Of a stretch of DNA of 64,000 nt, positions 49,629-60,608 are shown piece after piece. This stretch comes from Bactericera cockerelli (lineage: Eukaryota > Arthropoda > Insecta > Hemiptera > Triozidae). Below the pieces are notes generated by a model. That model saw only the letters and a list, made by a program, of their open reading frames with translations. It was not told where the DNA came from and made no database searches. Positions within the stretch are counted from its first letter, which is position 1. The number at the start of each line of letters is the position of its first letter. Made by a program: the position numbers and the translations under genes. Location: contig CM044957.1 in the NCBI GenBank assembly GCA_024516035.1, positions 1,694,613 through 1,758,612 on the forward strand, in the 5' to 3' direction.

Positions 49629-51190
49629 TTATTTTGTATGAGGCTTGAAATTACCGTTTGTAACATATTTATGATAATGGTATTTTGAGACATTAGTTGA
49701 CTGAACATGCTTTTGAATTCTTGTAAGAATGTTGTGAGGGTTGTTTCTTCATTGGGTGGTAATTGACTTTGATTGAGATTGGTTACGTCAGCGTATGTGC
49801 GTGTTTGTGTGGTATTGTTATTGATATGTCTGATGTTGCTGTGTTGTGCGTTTGTTATTGTATGATTTGATGGCAATGTGTTGTTTGTTTGTGTTTCCTG
49901 CCTGTATGGGTTAGTTGGTTGATTTTGTTGTCTGTGTTGTTTATTTTGTCTCAAAGTTTGCAGATCCTTGTATACAGTGCAACCCTTGTAGTTGGCAGGG
50001 TGTGGGCCCTCACAAAGCGCACATTTTGCGGGTATATCACGAGGTTTCGTACAGGAAGTCGAACTGTGGCCTTGTCCACACTTCACACAAGAGTAAGGGC
50101 GAGTACAATACGTTTTTGTATGACCATACACTTGACATCTAGTGCACTGAACAGTGTTTGTAGACTTTCTAGGTGGTTCAACTGAGATTTTCATATTGAG
50201 GATATATTTGAGATCATAAATGTCTTTGTTATTCTCGGCTGGCTCGAGATCGACAAAGAATAGGTTGAGGGGGGTTTTTGTGGTACGATGAGTGATGTTC
50301 ATTATATTTCGAACTTTAAAGCCCGAACCTTCTAGATCGGTTTTGATATCTTCAATAGGAATAGAATAGTGTACATGTCTAAGAACAACTCTGTATGATC
50401 TATCTTGTTTAATTTGATAGGTATGAAAGATGATGTTGTTATCTCGCATGTGTCGTACAAGGGATCTGTAGGCATCTGGAGTCTTGGGATTTATTTTGAC
50501 AGTGTCATTCGCAAGGGTTCGTGATGTGTAATCAGCTTCTTGTAAAACAGTTCCGATGTTTGCCTTCATTTGTTGAAAGTTAATGACTCCGTGGATGAAA
50601 ACCGGTGGTGGGGGCGGCGGGGAAGGTGTTGGCTGTGGTGTTGGTTGTGCAGGGGAGTTGTTGGATGGATTCCTCTGACCGGACATATCCACATCGTCAT
50701 CGTCATCGTCAACTGCGATGGGTTGATACTGGGATGGCGTTATAGTGACAGGGTGAGTAGGAACCTCAGCTCTTTTTATTTTGATCTTCAAAGAACCTTC
50801 GTTTAGGGCATTCTTCCTTTTGTTAGGTCTGACGATTTGCCAGCTATTGCTTTCGCTAATGGTTTCTGCGTTAGCATGTGATGATAGGGCTGGGTTGGAT
50901 TGATGTTGGGTGAGACCATCTTGTGGAGTTAAAGGTAGCTTAGGAGTGATAGATGGTGATAATAAGCTTTGGTTCATGTACTGTTGCTGGTAAATTCTGG
51001 GAGAAGTGAGGCAGGGGGTGGATGCTGATAGCTGAAGATTCAGATTGGGCGGAGCTAGGATGCCAGTCGACGTCGCCGTTGTGGTGGTGACTGTGGTTGT
51101 ACATAAAGTATTGGAGGAGCTGCAGGAGATCGCTAGGTCCTCGGGGTGAGTATCCATGTCACCGTCATTTGTTGATAATTTGGTAGCCAA
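49625..51190 (-). CDS. LINE ORF1, gag-like nucleic-acid-binding protein
   Basis: 521 residues. The first ~200 are low-complexity Ser/Thr/Pro/Gln-rich. A central fold (from about residue 200: HGVINFQQMKANIGTVLQ, YRVVLRHVHYSIPIEDIKTD) resembles the PRE_C2HC domain. Three zinc knuckles follow at roughly residues 350-400: CTRCQVYGHTKTYC, CVKCGQGHSSTSC and CALCEGPHPANYKGC. It would coat element RNA and aid target-primed reverse transcription. The stop overlaps the ORF2 start (ATGA), suggesting stop/restart translation of ORF2. Confidence 0.92.
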   Translation of the reverse strand: MATKLSTNDGDMDTHPEDLAISCSSSNTLCTTTVTTTTATSTGILAPPNLNLQLSASTPCLTSPRIYQQQYMNQSLLSPSITPKLPLTPQDGLTQHQSNPALSSHANAETISESNSWQIVRPNKRKNALNEGSLKIKIKRAEVPTHPVTITPSQYQPIAVDDDDDDVDMSGQRNPSNNSPAQPTPQPTPSPPPPPPVFIHGVINFQQMKANIGTVLQEADYTSRTLANDTVKINPKTPDAYRSLVRHMRDNNIIFHTYQIKQDRSYRVVLRHVHYSIPIEDIKTDLEGSGFKVRNIMNITHRTTKTPLNLFFVDLEPAENNKDIYDLKYILNMKISVEPPRKSTNTVQCTRCQVYGHTKTYCTRPYSCVKCGQGHSSTSCTKPRDIPAKCALCEGPHPANYKGCTVYKDLQTLRQNKQHRQQNQPTNPYRQETQTNNTLPSNHTITNAQHSNIRHINNNTTQTRTYADVTNLNQSQLPPNEETTLTTFLQEFKSMFSQLMSQNTIIINMLQTVISSLIQNK

Positions 51191-51488
51191 ATTTTGGCTG
51201 GGGTAGTATCACGATACTATTCAGTGATTGGGATAGTAACAAAGGTAGAGTGTCGCAGTGTCCCCGTACTAGAGCTGATACAGTGACCAGCACTAAGCTC
51301 GTCGCTGTACCTGCTGAACGTGTGGGTAAACTTTGTAGGTACACTTGAGGAAAAATTGAACTTATTTATGATAACAGGTAAATGAAATAATTAGAAATTA
51401 AATTCATTTTGATAAAATAAAAATACAAACGTACGTAAGAGAGAGAACTATCACCTATGCAGGTAAAGTTGGAACTGTGAAGAATCCT

Positions 51489-52883
51489 AAAAAAAAAAAA
51501 AAAAAAAGTAATGAAATATGCTGTGAAACGAACCATTTACAAAAAGTAATGATGTCCCACAAAAAACTACCGTTAAAAAAAGGGCCAAGTTCCAGAACTC
51601 CTATCCAAAAAGGTTTCGCCAATGAATGCAGTGATATCTTGTTTGCGGCCAAGTTATCTTGGTACTAAATTATTTATTTTATTAAAACGCGTTTTCTGAG
51701 TTCCTCATTTTGTACGTTTTTAACTGCAAACTCTCCTGTAACTTGGCCAGTTTTATGCCATCGGTTGTATGGAATATTACGACTATATTATGTATAGGTA
51801 CAGAATAACAATATAACCATCACAAGGAGCGATAAAAAAGCTCTTTTTTAATCTCTTTTCTCCGTAATTAACTTCTCAATATTATGTTAAAAGTTCGCTT
51901 GCGGCTTGCGGTGCTATAAAGTGTTTTTAGCACTACATTTTTGGGGAAATTATGAAAATACCCTCGGGCATCCCTGGTTTTCGAACACCGCAGACTGCTC
52001 TCACTGCGCTCTAGTGGGATAGAACAAAACCAACTTGAATTATTGAATTGAATGGTTATTTGTTCTCTCTTGGTCCCTTTCGTTTGGTATGGTAGGTATA
52101 GTTACGATTTTAATTTCATTTACGTTTTTTTTTTTACTCTCCTTATATTTTAATGGGTTTTTTTTCAATATCTTTTGGAGCCCCTTCACAAATTGCATAC
52201 TCATTAAGCATTTTTAGGTAGGAGCACCTGCTCCTACCTGCTCCACGCTGCCTACGCCCTTGTGACCTGTCCTTCAAATCGGGCCAAAGCGCTATGATTG
52301 GTAGAAAGTCCGAGTCAAGAGAGGGTTTGGCTTCTTATATTTAATGCAGTCTTATAATACGGCCCTACGAGTTCGTTTATCAATACATGAGACAGTGTGT
52401 TTAATCTCTAACTAATGCTAATCAGCTGATTAGTGCTTTTGGTGTGATTAATAATATCATGATTAATTGTTGGTCACTAGAAATCTATTGGAATTCAACC
52501 ATTGATTAAACTAAGGCGTTGATTAAATAGCCCTGCGATTAGTGTGAGAATTGATAAACGTAACGTTAGGTTTTATTTATCAAGTCGCAAATATCAAAGT
52601 AATGTTTTATTGGTGTATATCAAAGTGTTATTATACCAATCTTTAGATTAGTAAACCAACGTTAGTTAATGGTAATTTACCACTTGCACTGATCTAATTT
52701 TGTTTCCCCAGCAGCTCTAATCAGCTGATTAGCGCTAGTCAGACATTTATCACTCTGTTTAATGTAATTGACAGACAAATGTTGGGGCCAAATTATAAAT
52801 ATAGCAAATCGCAAAGTAGTTTTTTTTACATAAATTTATGGGATGAGATCAGTTTTACTTTGATCTCCAATATACTAATAGCC
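51489..52883. other. AT-rich DNA right of the LINE
   Basis: An A-run at 51489-51506 flanks the LINE target. Two copies of AATCAGCTGATTAG (52428, 52717) bracket ~290 bp of AT-rich sequence with partial inverted symmetry, possibly a small transposon. No gene. Confidence 0.45.
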
Positions 52884-53112
52884 AGTGTCGATGGCGCGTT
52901 GAATGCACCGGTTCTCGTAGGATCATCGAAGTTAAGCAACGTCCAGCGAGGTGAGGACTTCGTGATGCTGGCATTCCAGCCCAAACCAGGCTGGGTGAGG
53001 TTAATGTGTGTAGCGGGTTTATGAGTTTTCTGCGAATTGAGGGTAACATCCCCATCGCGAATTCGTGATATGACCATGCAGTTGAAAGCGACGTTGAACC
53101 CTTATTTAAAAA
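52884..53112 (+). mobile_element. 5S rRNA-derived SINE (part of a duplicated block)
   Basis: GTCGATGGCGCGTTGAATGC ACCGGTTCTCGTAGG, AAGTTAAGCAACGTCCAGCG, body AACCAGGCTGGGTGAGGTTA, tail AAAAAAAATAATATACAAAT. Repeated almost exactly from 53522. Confidence 0.85.
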
Positions 53113-53174
53113 AAAAATAATATACAAATAATGGAAATCCAGAGACCAATAAAACATATCTCCCTTGCCTTTGT

Positions 53175-53520
53175 CCCATATTAGCTTATGTTGCTTTTGG
53201 GGTCGGCATTGTTCAACCTCATGGTTGAGGTTGGTAGGGTGGAGCACTTTTTTTATGGCTGGATGCCCTTCCTAACGCCAACGATTCTATTTGATTTAAC
53301 GTCCTGGATTAGGACGGGGGTTTTACCCTCCATTCGCTGGGAATCGTACCAGCTACCCACATTAACCTCACCCAGCCTGGGTAGGGCCGGAAATGGCAGC
53401 CTCACGTGTTTGGATGGAACAGAATTTTCTTCGAAAAGTCTGCCCCAGCCGGGAGTTGAACTCGGGAACTCTGGACTACGGGCAGTAGTCACAACCATTA
53501 CGCCACGGAGGCTGCCTTAA
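53175..53520 (-). mobile_element. Composite SINE: the 5S-SINE body behind a tRNA-like head
   Basis: Body GGGTTTTACCCTCCATTCGC and AACCTCACCCAGCCTGGGTA matches the 5S-derived SINEs. The head (reversed) has CCAGCCGGGAGTTGAACTCG (B-box side) and ACTACGGGCAGTAGTCACAA CCATTACGCCACGG, tRNA-like rather than 5S. A related plus-strand head plus body lies at 36825-37000. Confidence 0.7.
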
Positions 53521-53521
53521 G

Positions 53522-53755
53522 CATCGAAGTTAAGCAACGTCCAGCGAGGTGAGGACTTCGTGATGCTGGCATTCCAGCCCAAACCAGGCTGGGTGAGGTT
53601 AATGTGTGTAGCGGGTTTATGAGTTTTCTGCGAATTGAGGGTAACATCCCCATCGCGAATTCGTGATATGACCATGCAGTTGAAAGCGACGTTGAACCCT
53701 TATTTAAAAAAAAATAATATACAAATAATGGAAATCCAGAGACCAATAAAACATG
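53522..53755 (+). repeat. Second copy of the 52924-53157 block
   Basis: From CATCGAAGTTAAGCAACGTC to GAGACCAATAAAACAT the sequence repeats 52924-53157 with almost no differences (one A-run length), including the unique flank beyond the SINE tail. It is a local duplication, not a second insertion. Confidence 0.88.
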
Positions 53756-54184
53756 ATACAACAAAAAATTTGACGACACAGAAAAAAAAAAACATATAGA
53801 CAATCTTCAAACTAAGGGGTAAAAATAATAATAGATACATAATACCTAAAAAAAAGAAGTTAGTTTGTCCTAAACTAGTTTATAACTGAGCCACCCTGTA
53901 TAGACGCACAAAACCATGTGGACTAGAAAGATCCTCTCTCGAAAGAGAAAGCTTTTCCACAATAGCCATAGCAGATCGCAAAGCACAATCAGTGACAATG
54001 TAAATATTTATCTTGGGTTTACGATTGCTTATTCACGAGGACTAGCTGATTCAATAGCAAGATCATTACCATACGGCACCTAACTGTATTCCTCGACATC
54101 ATTGAAAGTAGATCGAGGTGAGTATTTGAGTGAGGAAGTAATAGTAATACTAATAAAGTAATAAATAATAATTCCATGTACAGA

Positions 54185-54545
54185 TAATAATAATAATCAG
54201 TACAACCAGAAACCGAAAAGTGAGTTGTACTAGACCTACATGAATATCAGAACATTACCTGGACAGCTGTTTCGAGCTTATTTGCTCTCATCAGCAGGTA
54301 ATAGTTCTGAATATCCATGCCATCAACTAACATCTCTATTTTAATCAGTTTAAACAGAAAAGTGAGAAATTGTACTAGATGTACATGAATATCAGAACAT
54401 ACCTGGACAGCTGTTTCGAGCTTATTTGCTCTCATCAGCAAGTAATAGTTCTGAATATCCATGCCATCAACTAATCTCTCTATTTTAATCAGTAAACAGA
54501 TTAAACAGTTAAACAGATAAGTGAGAAGTTGTACTAGAGTGTACA
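54185..54545. repeat. Two-to-three-copy ~125-bp tandem duplication
   Basis: ACATGAATATCAGAACATTA CCTGGACAGCTGTTTCGAGC through CATGCCATCAACTAA and ATTTTAATCAGT occurs from 54238 and again from 54382, with flanking partial copies. Confidence 0.85.
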
Positions 54546-54725
54546 ACTATATCGCCTCATTTATACTGTTCGATTAGGACTACTAAGTCCCATTATTCCA
54601 GCAGTAAGAGTATTATTATGTGGTTAATAACCCAAATCGTAGGATAACTTGCCATGTCTCGGCTGGGTTTCGAACCCGCGATTTTCACAGAGTGCCACTT
54701 TTACCATTGAGCTATCGGGACAGAT
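54545..54725 (-). mobile_element. SINE-C copy
   Basis: CGCCTCATTTATACTGTTCG to GGGTTTCGAACCCGCGATTT, ending near GAGCTATCGGGAC. Confidence 0.7.
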
Positions 54726-55549
54726 AGATACCTATCTCATGATGGTGAAAGGATAGTATGGAGGTCCAGACCAATTATTTAGGTTCCTTTCATCTCCGAT
54801 AGTTCCATTAATTTGGTTCCAACATCCTGTTTTTAGTTATTCAGGAAATCGTTCCACCTACTCACACTAACCTCAGCCGCCCGATTGGAGCCGGGACAAA
54901 TAGGTAATTGTCAATTATTCAACAAATTTAGTGTCTAGAGTAATTGAAATAGTATAAAATGAATCAGACCAGAGGTTGAAAAATCAATAATGAATTGAAT
55001 TTGAATAGTATCTCTGAATCTAATGGCGAGAAGAGAAACAATTGAATTAAATAAACATGAATAGAGGGTTAAAATATAACAAAGAATCAGAAGTTTCGAT
55101 ACGTTCTTACCTCTAATTGCCGAGTAAGGAACATTGCATAATTTACCTAACGTCGAATTTTAAAATCATGACATGCATTCTCTGCCAGATATGTTCATCA
55201 ATCTTGTTGTTGTTACTTCAATTAAAATTTGCACTAGACTGTTGGAATTTTCATGTTTTGCTATTTCCATTGCAGATAAATGTCATCACTTTGTTTTAAC
55301 TTCAATTATATTCTAGACATGTAGGATTCAATTTTTCGCCTTTATTTCCAGATTCTGATTTTAGATTCACTTTTTAGCTCCTTACAAAATATATGTCCGT
55401 GACGGCGACGCGACGTTAGGAGTTTAGGATTTGGATGGATTCTTGGCCTAACCCTGCGTGGGTGAGTTTGATTTGGAAGCTCGTAAGTTCCAGCAGATGG
55501 AGGGTAAACCATACAATCGGATATCACCTAATAGTTCAAAGGACCTGCA

Positions 55550-57179
55550 CTCCCCCCCCCCCCCTCCAAAGCTAAACAAAATTAGTTGAAAAAATAATTT
55601 TGTCTTTGAAATATAGAAATAGGTTATACTTACTTGTGCTAGCCAAAAACTTGAAATGATTATAAAACTGGTTAGAAAAAAGTCAACTTTTTGTTAAAAT
55701 TTATGCAATTAATTTTAATATTTTTGTCTTATTGAACGATCGAATATTAGTTAAATTGCAATAAAAAATTAAATAGCCGATGCTAATGACCAACTAGTAT
55801 ACGAAGGAAAATAAAAAAATAAGATTACAACATAGATAAAATCAGACCGTCCCTCAAGATGGACTATGATGTTCTTTAATGGGTTGAAACACCGGCTTAA
55901 GGAAGGTTCGGACTTTACCTTTGTTGTATATATTTTTCTAATTTGGCCCTAAATCAGTTTGCTTGAGAAGTCACTTTCAAGTATGACCTTATCAAATAAA
56001 ATCTAAAGGATTGGTGATTGACTAAAAAAAATACTGCAAGAACTGCATAAAACTAAAATACTCTTACAAAATCACCCCAAAGCTTTGGTGGTCACTAGCA
56101 TGAAGATTATTTCTTTTATGAAAAAATGAAACTATTCAACTCAAGTTTATTATTTGAAGAACAAAAAAACCAAAGCAAAAAGAAATTTAATAAAACAAAA
56201 AATATGTTGCCACATAAATAATTGCTACATAAAGTCGGTGTATTTTCACCTGCGTTCAAAGAAATTCTAAAAATTACCTGGCAACCAAATTTAACGTCTC
56301 AACAATCTGTAGATATTTCTAATCGGATATCCAGCTCGCCGGAAGGCGAGCGCTCGTCAAGTAGCGGCAGCCAACCGGACTGTATTAACACGAAACATAG
56401 TTTATATATTATGTATTTTGTTTTATAATTTTCGCCCACTTTCCGCTAACTTTTAGCAATTTTTATTTCATATTCGTAATTAGGCGTATTTAAAAAAAAT
56501 ATTAATAATAATTTAGGCCTTCAAATTGAAAGAATGTCTTACCTGGAAATTAAGCTCTGCTTTCAAGCACTCTCGATTGGAAATAAAATACATCAATACC
56601 TAATGTACTTATTGCCAACAATACTGAACCAGGATAATTTTCTCTTAGTGAAGTTCGGCAGTGGGTTTCAAATATGGAAAAGATCAACAAATTTCTGAGC
56701 GCTATCTAGTGTCACTCAAAGGATCACACTTCTTATCCCAAGAGACCTCCTCTCTTCAGTAAGTACTGTGAAATTTTCTTTCAGTATCTTTTCAAAGTTG
56801 CTTTTTTCTATTTTTTTTATTTTTTTTTCTCTCCTTGCAACTCATTGTAATTATTTACGGATCAGTACTTGAATAACAATATAATTTTCGAGCATGTAAC
56901 TCATTATAACTTATTATTTCCGTAAACAAAGTAGTGTCACCTCACTAGTTAAAAAATATAAACTACCCAACATTTTATGTTATAGGCTTATAATATTACT
57001 GCGTATCGCAACATCCTTAAATTAAAGTTTGAACTTATATTTTTTTTATCTATGCTATTAAAATGAGTCTAGAACATTAAAAATAAAAGATACATTGTTT
57101 TTTTCTTTTATATTGAAATGTTGATTACTTTTTATTTCATCTATCAGAGGAAAATCAATTAAATCAAAAATTAGTGATA
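55550..57179. other. AT-rich DNA without recognised gene
   Basis: C-run at 55552-55564, otherwise low-complexity AT sequence apart from the GC patch at 56310-56425. Confidence 0.5.
56310..56425. other. Isolated GC-richer patch, possible orphan exon
   Basis: In AT-rich DNA a ~90-bp patch (CCAGCTCGCCGGAAGGCGAG, GTCAAGTAGCGGCAGCCAAC) has exon-like composition. On the minus strand TTAATACAG|TCCGGTTGGC opens SGWLPLLDERSPSGELDIRL then EISTDC and TGA. On plus, a frame gives NRISSSPEGERSSSSGSQPD. I recognise neither. It could be the last exon of a gene to the right on the minus strand. Confidence 0.3.
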
Positions 57180-57806
57180 TCCCCCAAAAAACACTTCGTC
57201 AAGTGTTGGAATGATCAAAAAGAACTCATATCAAAAACCTAAATTTTCTATGTTTGAAGGAATTATTGTTCACGTAATTAGTCTCTTGATAATTTAACCA
57301 AAACAATAGCCTCAAAACAACACTACACCCTTGAGCAAACTTCGATTTGGTATTTTGAGAATTTAACCAAAAAAATAAATAATAAAAAGCCACACAACAA
57401 AACAATACTCTTGAAAGACCAATGTTGCATAATTGCAGAACCACGTCCTTGACTACTGCACCTGCACACTGTTTTGTATGCAAATTACTACACACAAATT
57501 TCAGGAAAAAAACAGTGTGCAGTAGTCAAGGACGTGAGTTCTGTAACTATACAACATTGTTCTCTCAACAGTATTGTTTTGTTGAGTGGCTTTTTTTTGG
57601 TTAAATTCTCAAAATACCAAATCCAAATTTGCTCAAGGGTGTAGTGTTGTTGTGAGGCTATTGTTTAGGTTGAAATATCAAGAGACTAATTACGTGATCA
57701 ATAATACCTTCAAACATAGAAAATTGACGTTTTTGATATCAGTTCTTTTTATTCATTCCAAAACTTGACGACTATTTTTACACGGAGTTTTTTTTTTGGG
57801 GTATTT
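57180..57806. mobile_element. ~625-bp foldback palindrome
   Basis: Arms of nearly 300 bp. Left has ATATCCCCCAAAAAACACTT, ATATCAAAAACCTAAATTTT, TAGTCTCTTGATA, CTACACCCTTGAGCAAAC and ACGTCCTTGACTACTGCACC. Right mirrors them in reverse with GTGCAGTAGTCAAGGACGTG, TTTGCTCAAGGGTGTAG, TATCAAGAGACTA and TTTTTTTTTGGGGTAT. The loop is about 50 bp around 57475-57515. No long ORF. It looks like a foldback or long-TIR non-autonomous DNA transposon, possibly TA-flanked. Confidence 0.85.
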
Positions 57807-58864
57807 CTCCAGACAGGATGTAACGAAAATTAAGATTAGGTACATATCTAAGTAGCTGTCAAGGCTAAGTGTTAAATATTTCTCTTATTGGTCAGTGCCG
57901 ACGGGAATCAATAAATCAATCATGGAGTGTGGATTAATATTGGCAGTCATTGGTCAAATGGTCATGCTTATTTTAGTGCCGAAATTGCGCCAATTTTACG
58001 GGGTAGAATGACTTAGCGTTGGATTTCATTCAATTTAAGCCAGACCCTTCCTTAAAAGACATTGAAATTGACAATACTGATTCGATTTATTGATCGCCAA
58101 AGGGCTTTTAACTTTCAAAGTTATCATCCTGTTATTTCGGGATTAATGAATGCTCCTAACGAAAGTAATGTAATCGTCTGTTTTACTTATCATTTAATCG
58201 GGTTCCTGGTTAGATTGGTATAGGTTTTATCTCAGTTAGCCACCGCATAGAACAGGGAACATCTTTTGGTCCTTGGTTCCATCGCCAAAAACCACACAGG
58301 TTATAGGCCCACCAATTAAAAGACTCCTGGAGCTTGGCAATAACGTCTTTATCACCTACTGCGTGACATATTGACTTCTACATATTACTCAATACAGGTA
58401 GTCCAATCTTAATTTGTTTCCCATTACATAGAGGCCTAACTTTACTATGTCATCTATTCTTAATATTTTTTTTATCTAATTGCAATTTTTGATTATAACT
58501 TGTTACAAATTTTGTACCACGTCAATGATCATCGTGGAATCTATGAGCGTGAATAAAATCCTACATATTTTGTTGATTTCATTTTAACTGATGTGAAAGA
58601 AAAACAAATCCTCAGCCTGAGTATGATGTTTTCAAATGCCTTCAAATATTTTATTTTGAAGTTTCTCATGAGAGAGGAAGAACTTTGCTACTAACCGTGC
58701 TTGATAAAAAATGATAGTCTGGACTGTCTGGAGAACCCATTATAGAAAAAAATTCTACATAATTACATACAGAGGGTCTTAATATTATTGCAATATTGAA
58801 AAAATCATTGGGTTTTTCAGATTAAAAAATAAAGAGGTCCTTTTTTTTGCACAATGGGCACATT

Positions 58865-58965
58865 GATTAATTCGCAATACTAGGGACTTGAACCACCGGC
58901 ATGCGGCATCCAGATTACGAATCCTCCGCCTTATCCATCGAGCTACTGAGGTCGGTTGGGTTCAT
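58865..58965 (-). mobile_element. SINE-F copy
   Basis: ACTAGGGACTTGAACCACCG to GAGCTACTGAGGTCGGTTGG. Confidence 0.6.
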
Positions 58966-59499
58966 AGGATCGGTCATTATTATTTTACCCTACTATATCT
59001 ACATTGTGCATTGAACTGAGTAGTGATTACTCTAGATCTGGATTGTGCTAAAAATCCCTACGGTCGTGACCACATTAAAGATATATCTATATATTTTATA
59101 CTATTTATGTTCTACCTCAATGAATTCCAGCATCCAGCCTGCCCAATAGTACCATCAAACCAATTGAGACATCACTGAACTATACTGGGTGATGCAAAAG
59201 ACATAAATTTGTGCAATTATTAATAACTAAATCTTTACTGTGTACAAAAGGTACCCTGTATACAGTTTCAATGAGGATGTGCATTTAGTTCTAGTGTGTG
59301 CTAAGTTTTGGCTAGTTATGGAAAATGATTTTCCGAGATCTAACTTAGGAAATAAGGAATCATCTGTGCATTTGGGGAAAGGATCTTTCTTTCGTATTGA
59401 ATATGGTTAGGTACATCCAGAGGAGCTTTTGAGCCGTATTATGAAAAAAGGATTAGTAAATCTAAGCCGGCCTTTAGATTTTAACATATTTGTATAATA

Positions 59500-59790
59500 A
59501 TGCTTTTTCTTTGTGTTATTATGTCACAATTTTAGTGGGTAGCGCAGAATCATAGGACTTTATCACTTTAATTTACAATATCTTGTATTATTTTTTTGCC
59601 TAAGATTCTGCCACTGGTCGCTGCTTCACATTAAAGCAGCTACTCATTTTTCCTCACGAGGTATGAGTGGACCCCGAACATCCAAGTACAGAGCAGAAAA
59701 AATCCTCCCCCGCTGGGAATCGAACCCAGGTCACCATGTTGCAATGCCTAGCGCTCCTAACTTCGGCTCTGCACAGTGACTACTAGGTGA
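59500..59790 (-). mobile_element. SINE-A copy with extended tail
   Basis: Matches the 28.2-28.5 kb copy along about 290 bp, including GGGAATCGAACCCAGGTCAC (B-box side) and the tail TCTTTGTGTTATTATGTCAC. Confidence 0.75.
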
Positions 59791-60124
59791 TTTTAACTAA
59801 TTTTAAAACAGGTAGGTTTTTTAGAACAAGATTTTCCGCCCGAAGCTGGCCACAGCTCCGGTACAACAGAAAGTAATATATGCAATTGTAAATTGTATTT
59901 ATTAAAATATTCCAGAAGATACCAACTTTTTTAATAAATAAAATAATAATATAAACCGGGTGTACCGGATCATTTATTAACGAGCATGAGAGCTCTCTTT
60001 GTAACAATAAAAACAATATTAATTTATAACGAAATCTTGTTTAAACATGAATTTAAATGAAATATGAAATTAATATTTATCATAATTATGTCATTATCTG
60101 ATGAAACTATACTCTTAAAAGAAT

Positions 60125-60228
60125 TTCGCAAACACGCTTTACAAAATCTTTGCTAAACTTGGAACTTAAACCACCAACCTCCAGGTTACAAGTCCGCCCC
60201 TTATCGATCAAGCTACTAAGGTCGCTAG
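60125..60228 (-). mobile_element. SINE-F copy
   Basis: AACTTGGAACTTAAACCACC AACCTCCAGGTTACAAG to CAAGCTACTAAGGTCG. Confidence 0.6.
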
Positions 60229-60414
60229 CAGATGATAATGGTTTAATTTCAAAATTCTCTTTTAGCAGGTAGCTAGAAGTACTGAAGCCTGATAATGATA
60301 TCGACATTCCACATAAGTATTGACGATGCCCGAGCTCACATGAATCTTCAATTCAAAGAGCCCAGTGAACAACAAAAAGACATGGATTAACATGAGGAAA
60401 TCGTGGTTCCTCCA

Positions 60415-60608
60415 GAATGTCTCAGCAATCGGAGAAATGAACTGTATAATATCACCAGGAATCGGATTAATAAACTGTAAGTCACCAGGAATCGGATATA
60501 TGAGCTATTTGTCACCAGGAATCGAGAAATGAACTGTTTGTCACCAGGAATCGGAGAAATGAACTGTATGTCACCAGGAATCGGAGAAATGAACTGTATG
60601 TACCAGGA
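60415..60608. repeat. ~35-bp tandem repeat, five to six copies
   Basis: TCACCAGGAATCGGAGAAAT GAACTGTATG and variants, degrading toward the left end. Confidence 0.88.

Larger units (their letters stand above)
46638..51475 (-). mobile_element. Jockey-clade LINE (non-LTR retrotransposon), apparently full length
   Basis: The element is about 4.84 kb on the minus strand. It holds a ~285-bp 5' leader, ORF1 (51190-49625), ORF2 (49628-46944), a ~290-bp 3' UTR and a short oligo(A) tail (T-run at 46638-46649). It is bounded by a perfect 13-bp direct repeat TGTGAAGAATCCT at 46625-46637 and 51476-51488. The two ORFs overlap by ATGA. The intact frames and exact duplication indicate a recent insertion. 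The 5' boundary rests on the duplication, not on a known element end. Confidence 0.93.

Noticed and set aside
49889..50806. Plus-strand frames over LINE ORF1
   Set aside because: Antisense shadows of the zinc-knuckle ORF.
52884..52985. 5S rRNA gene
   Set aside because: Only part of 5S is matched, diverged between copies and fused to a SINE body, so not a functional 5S gene.
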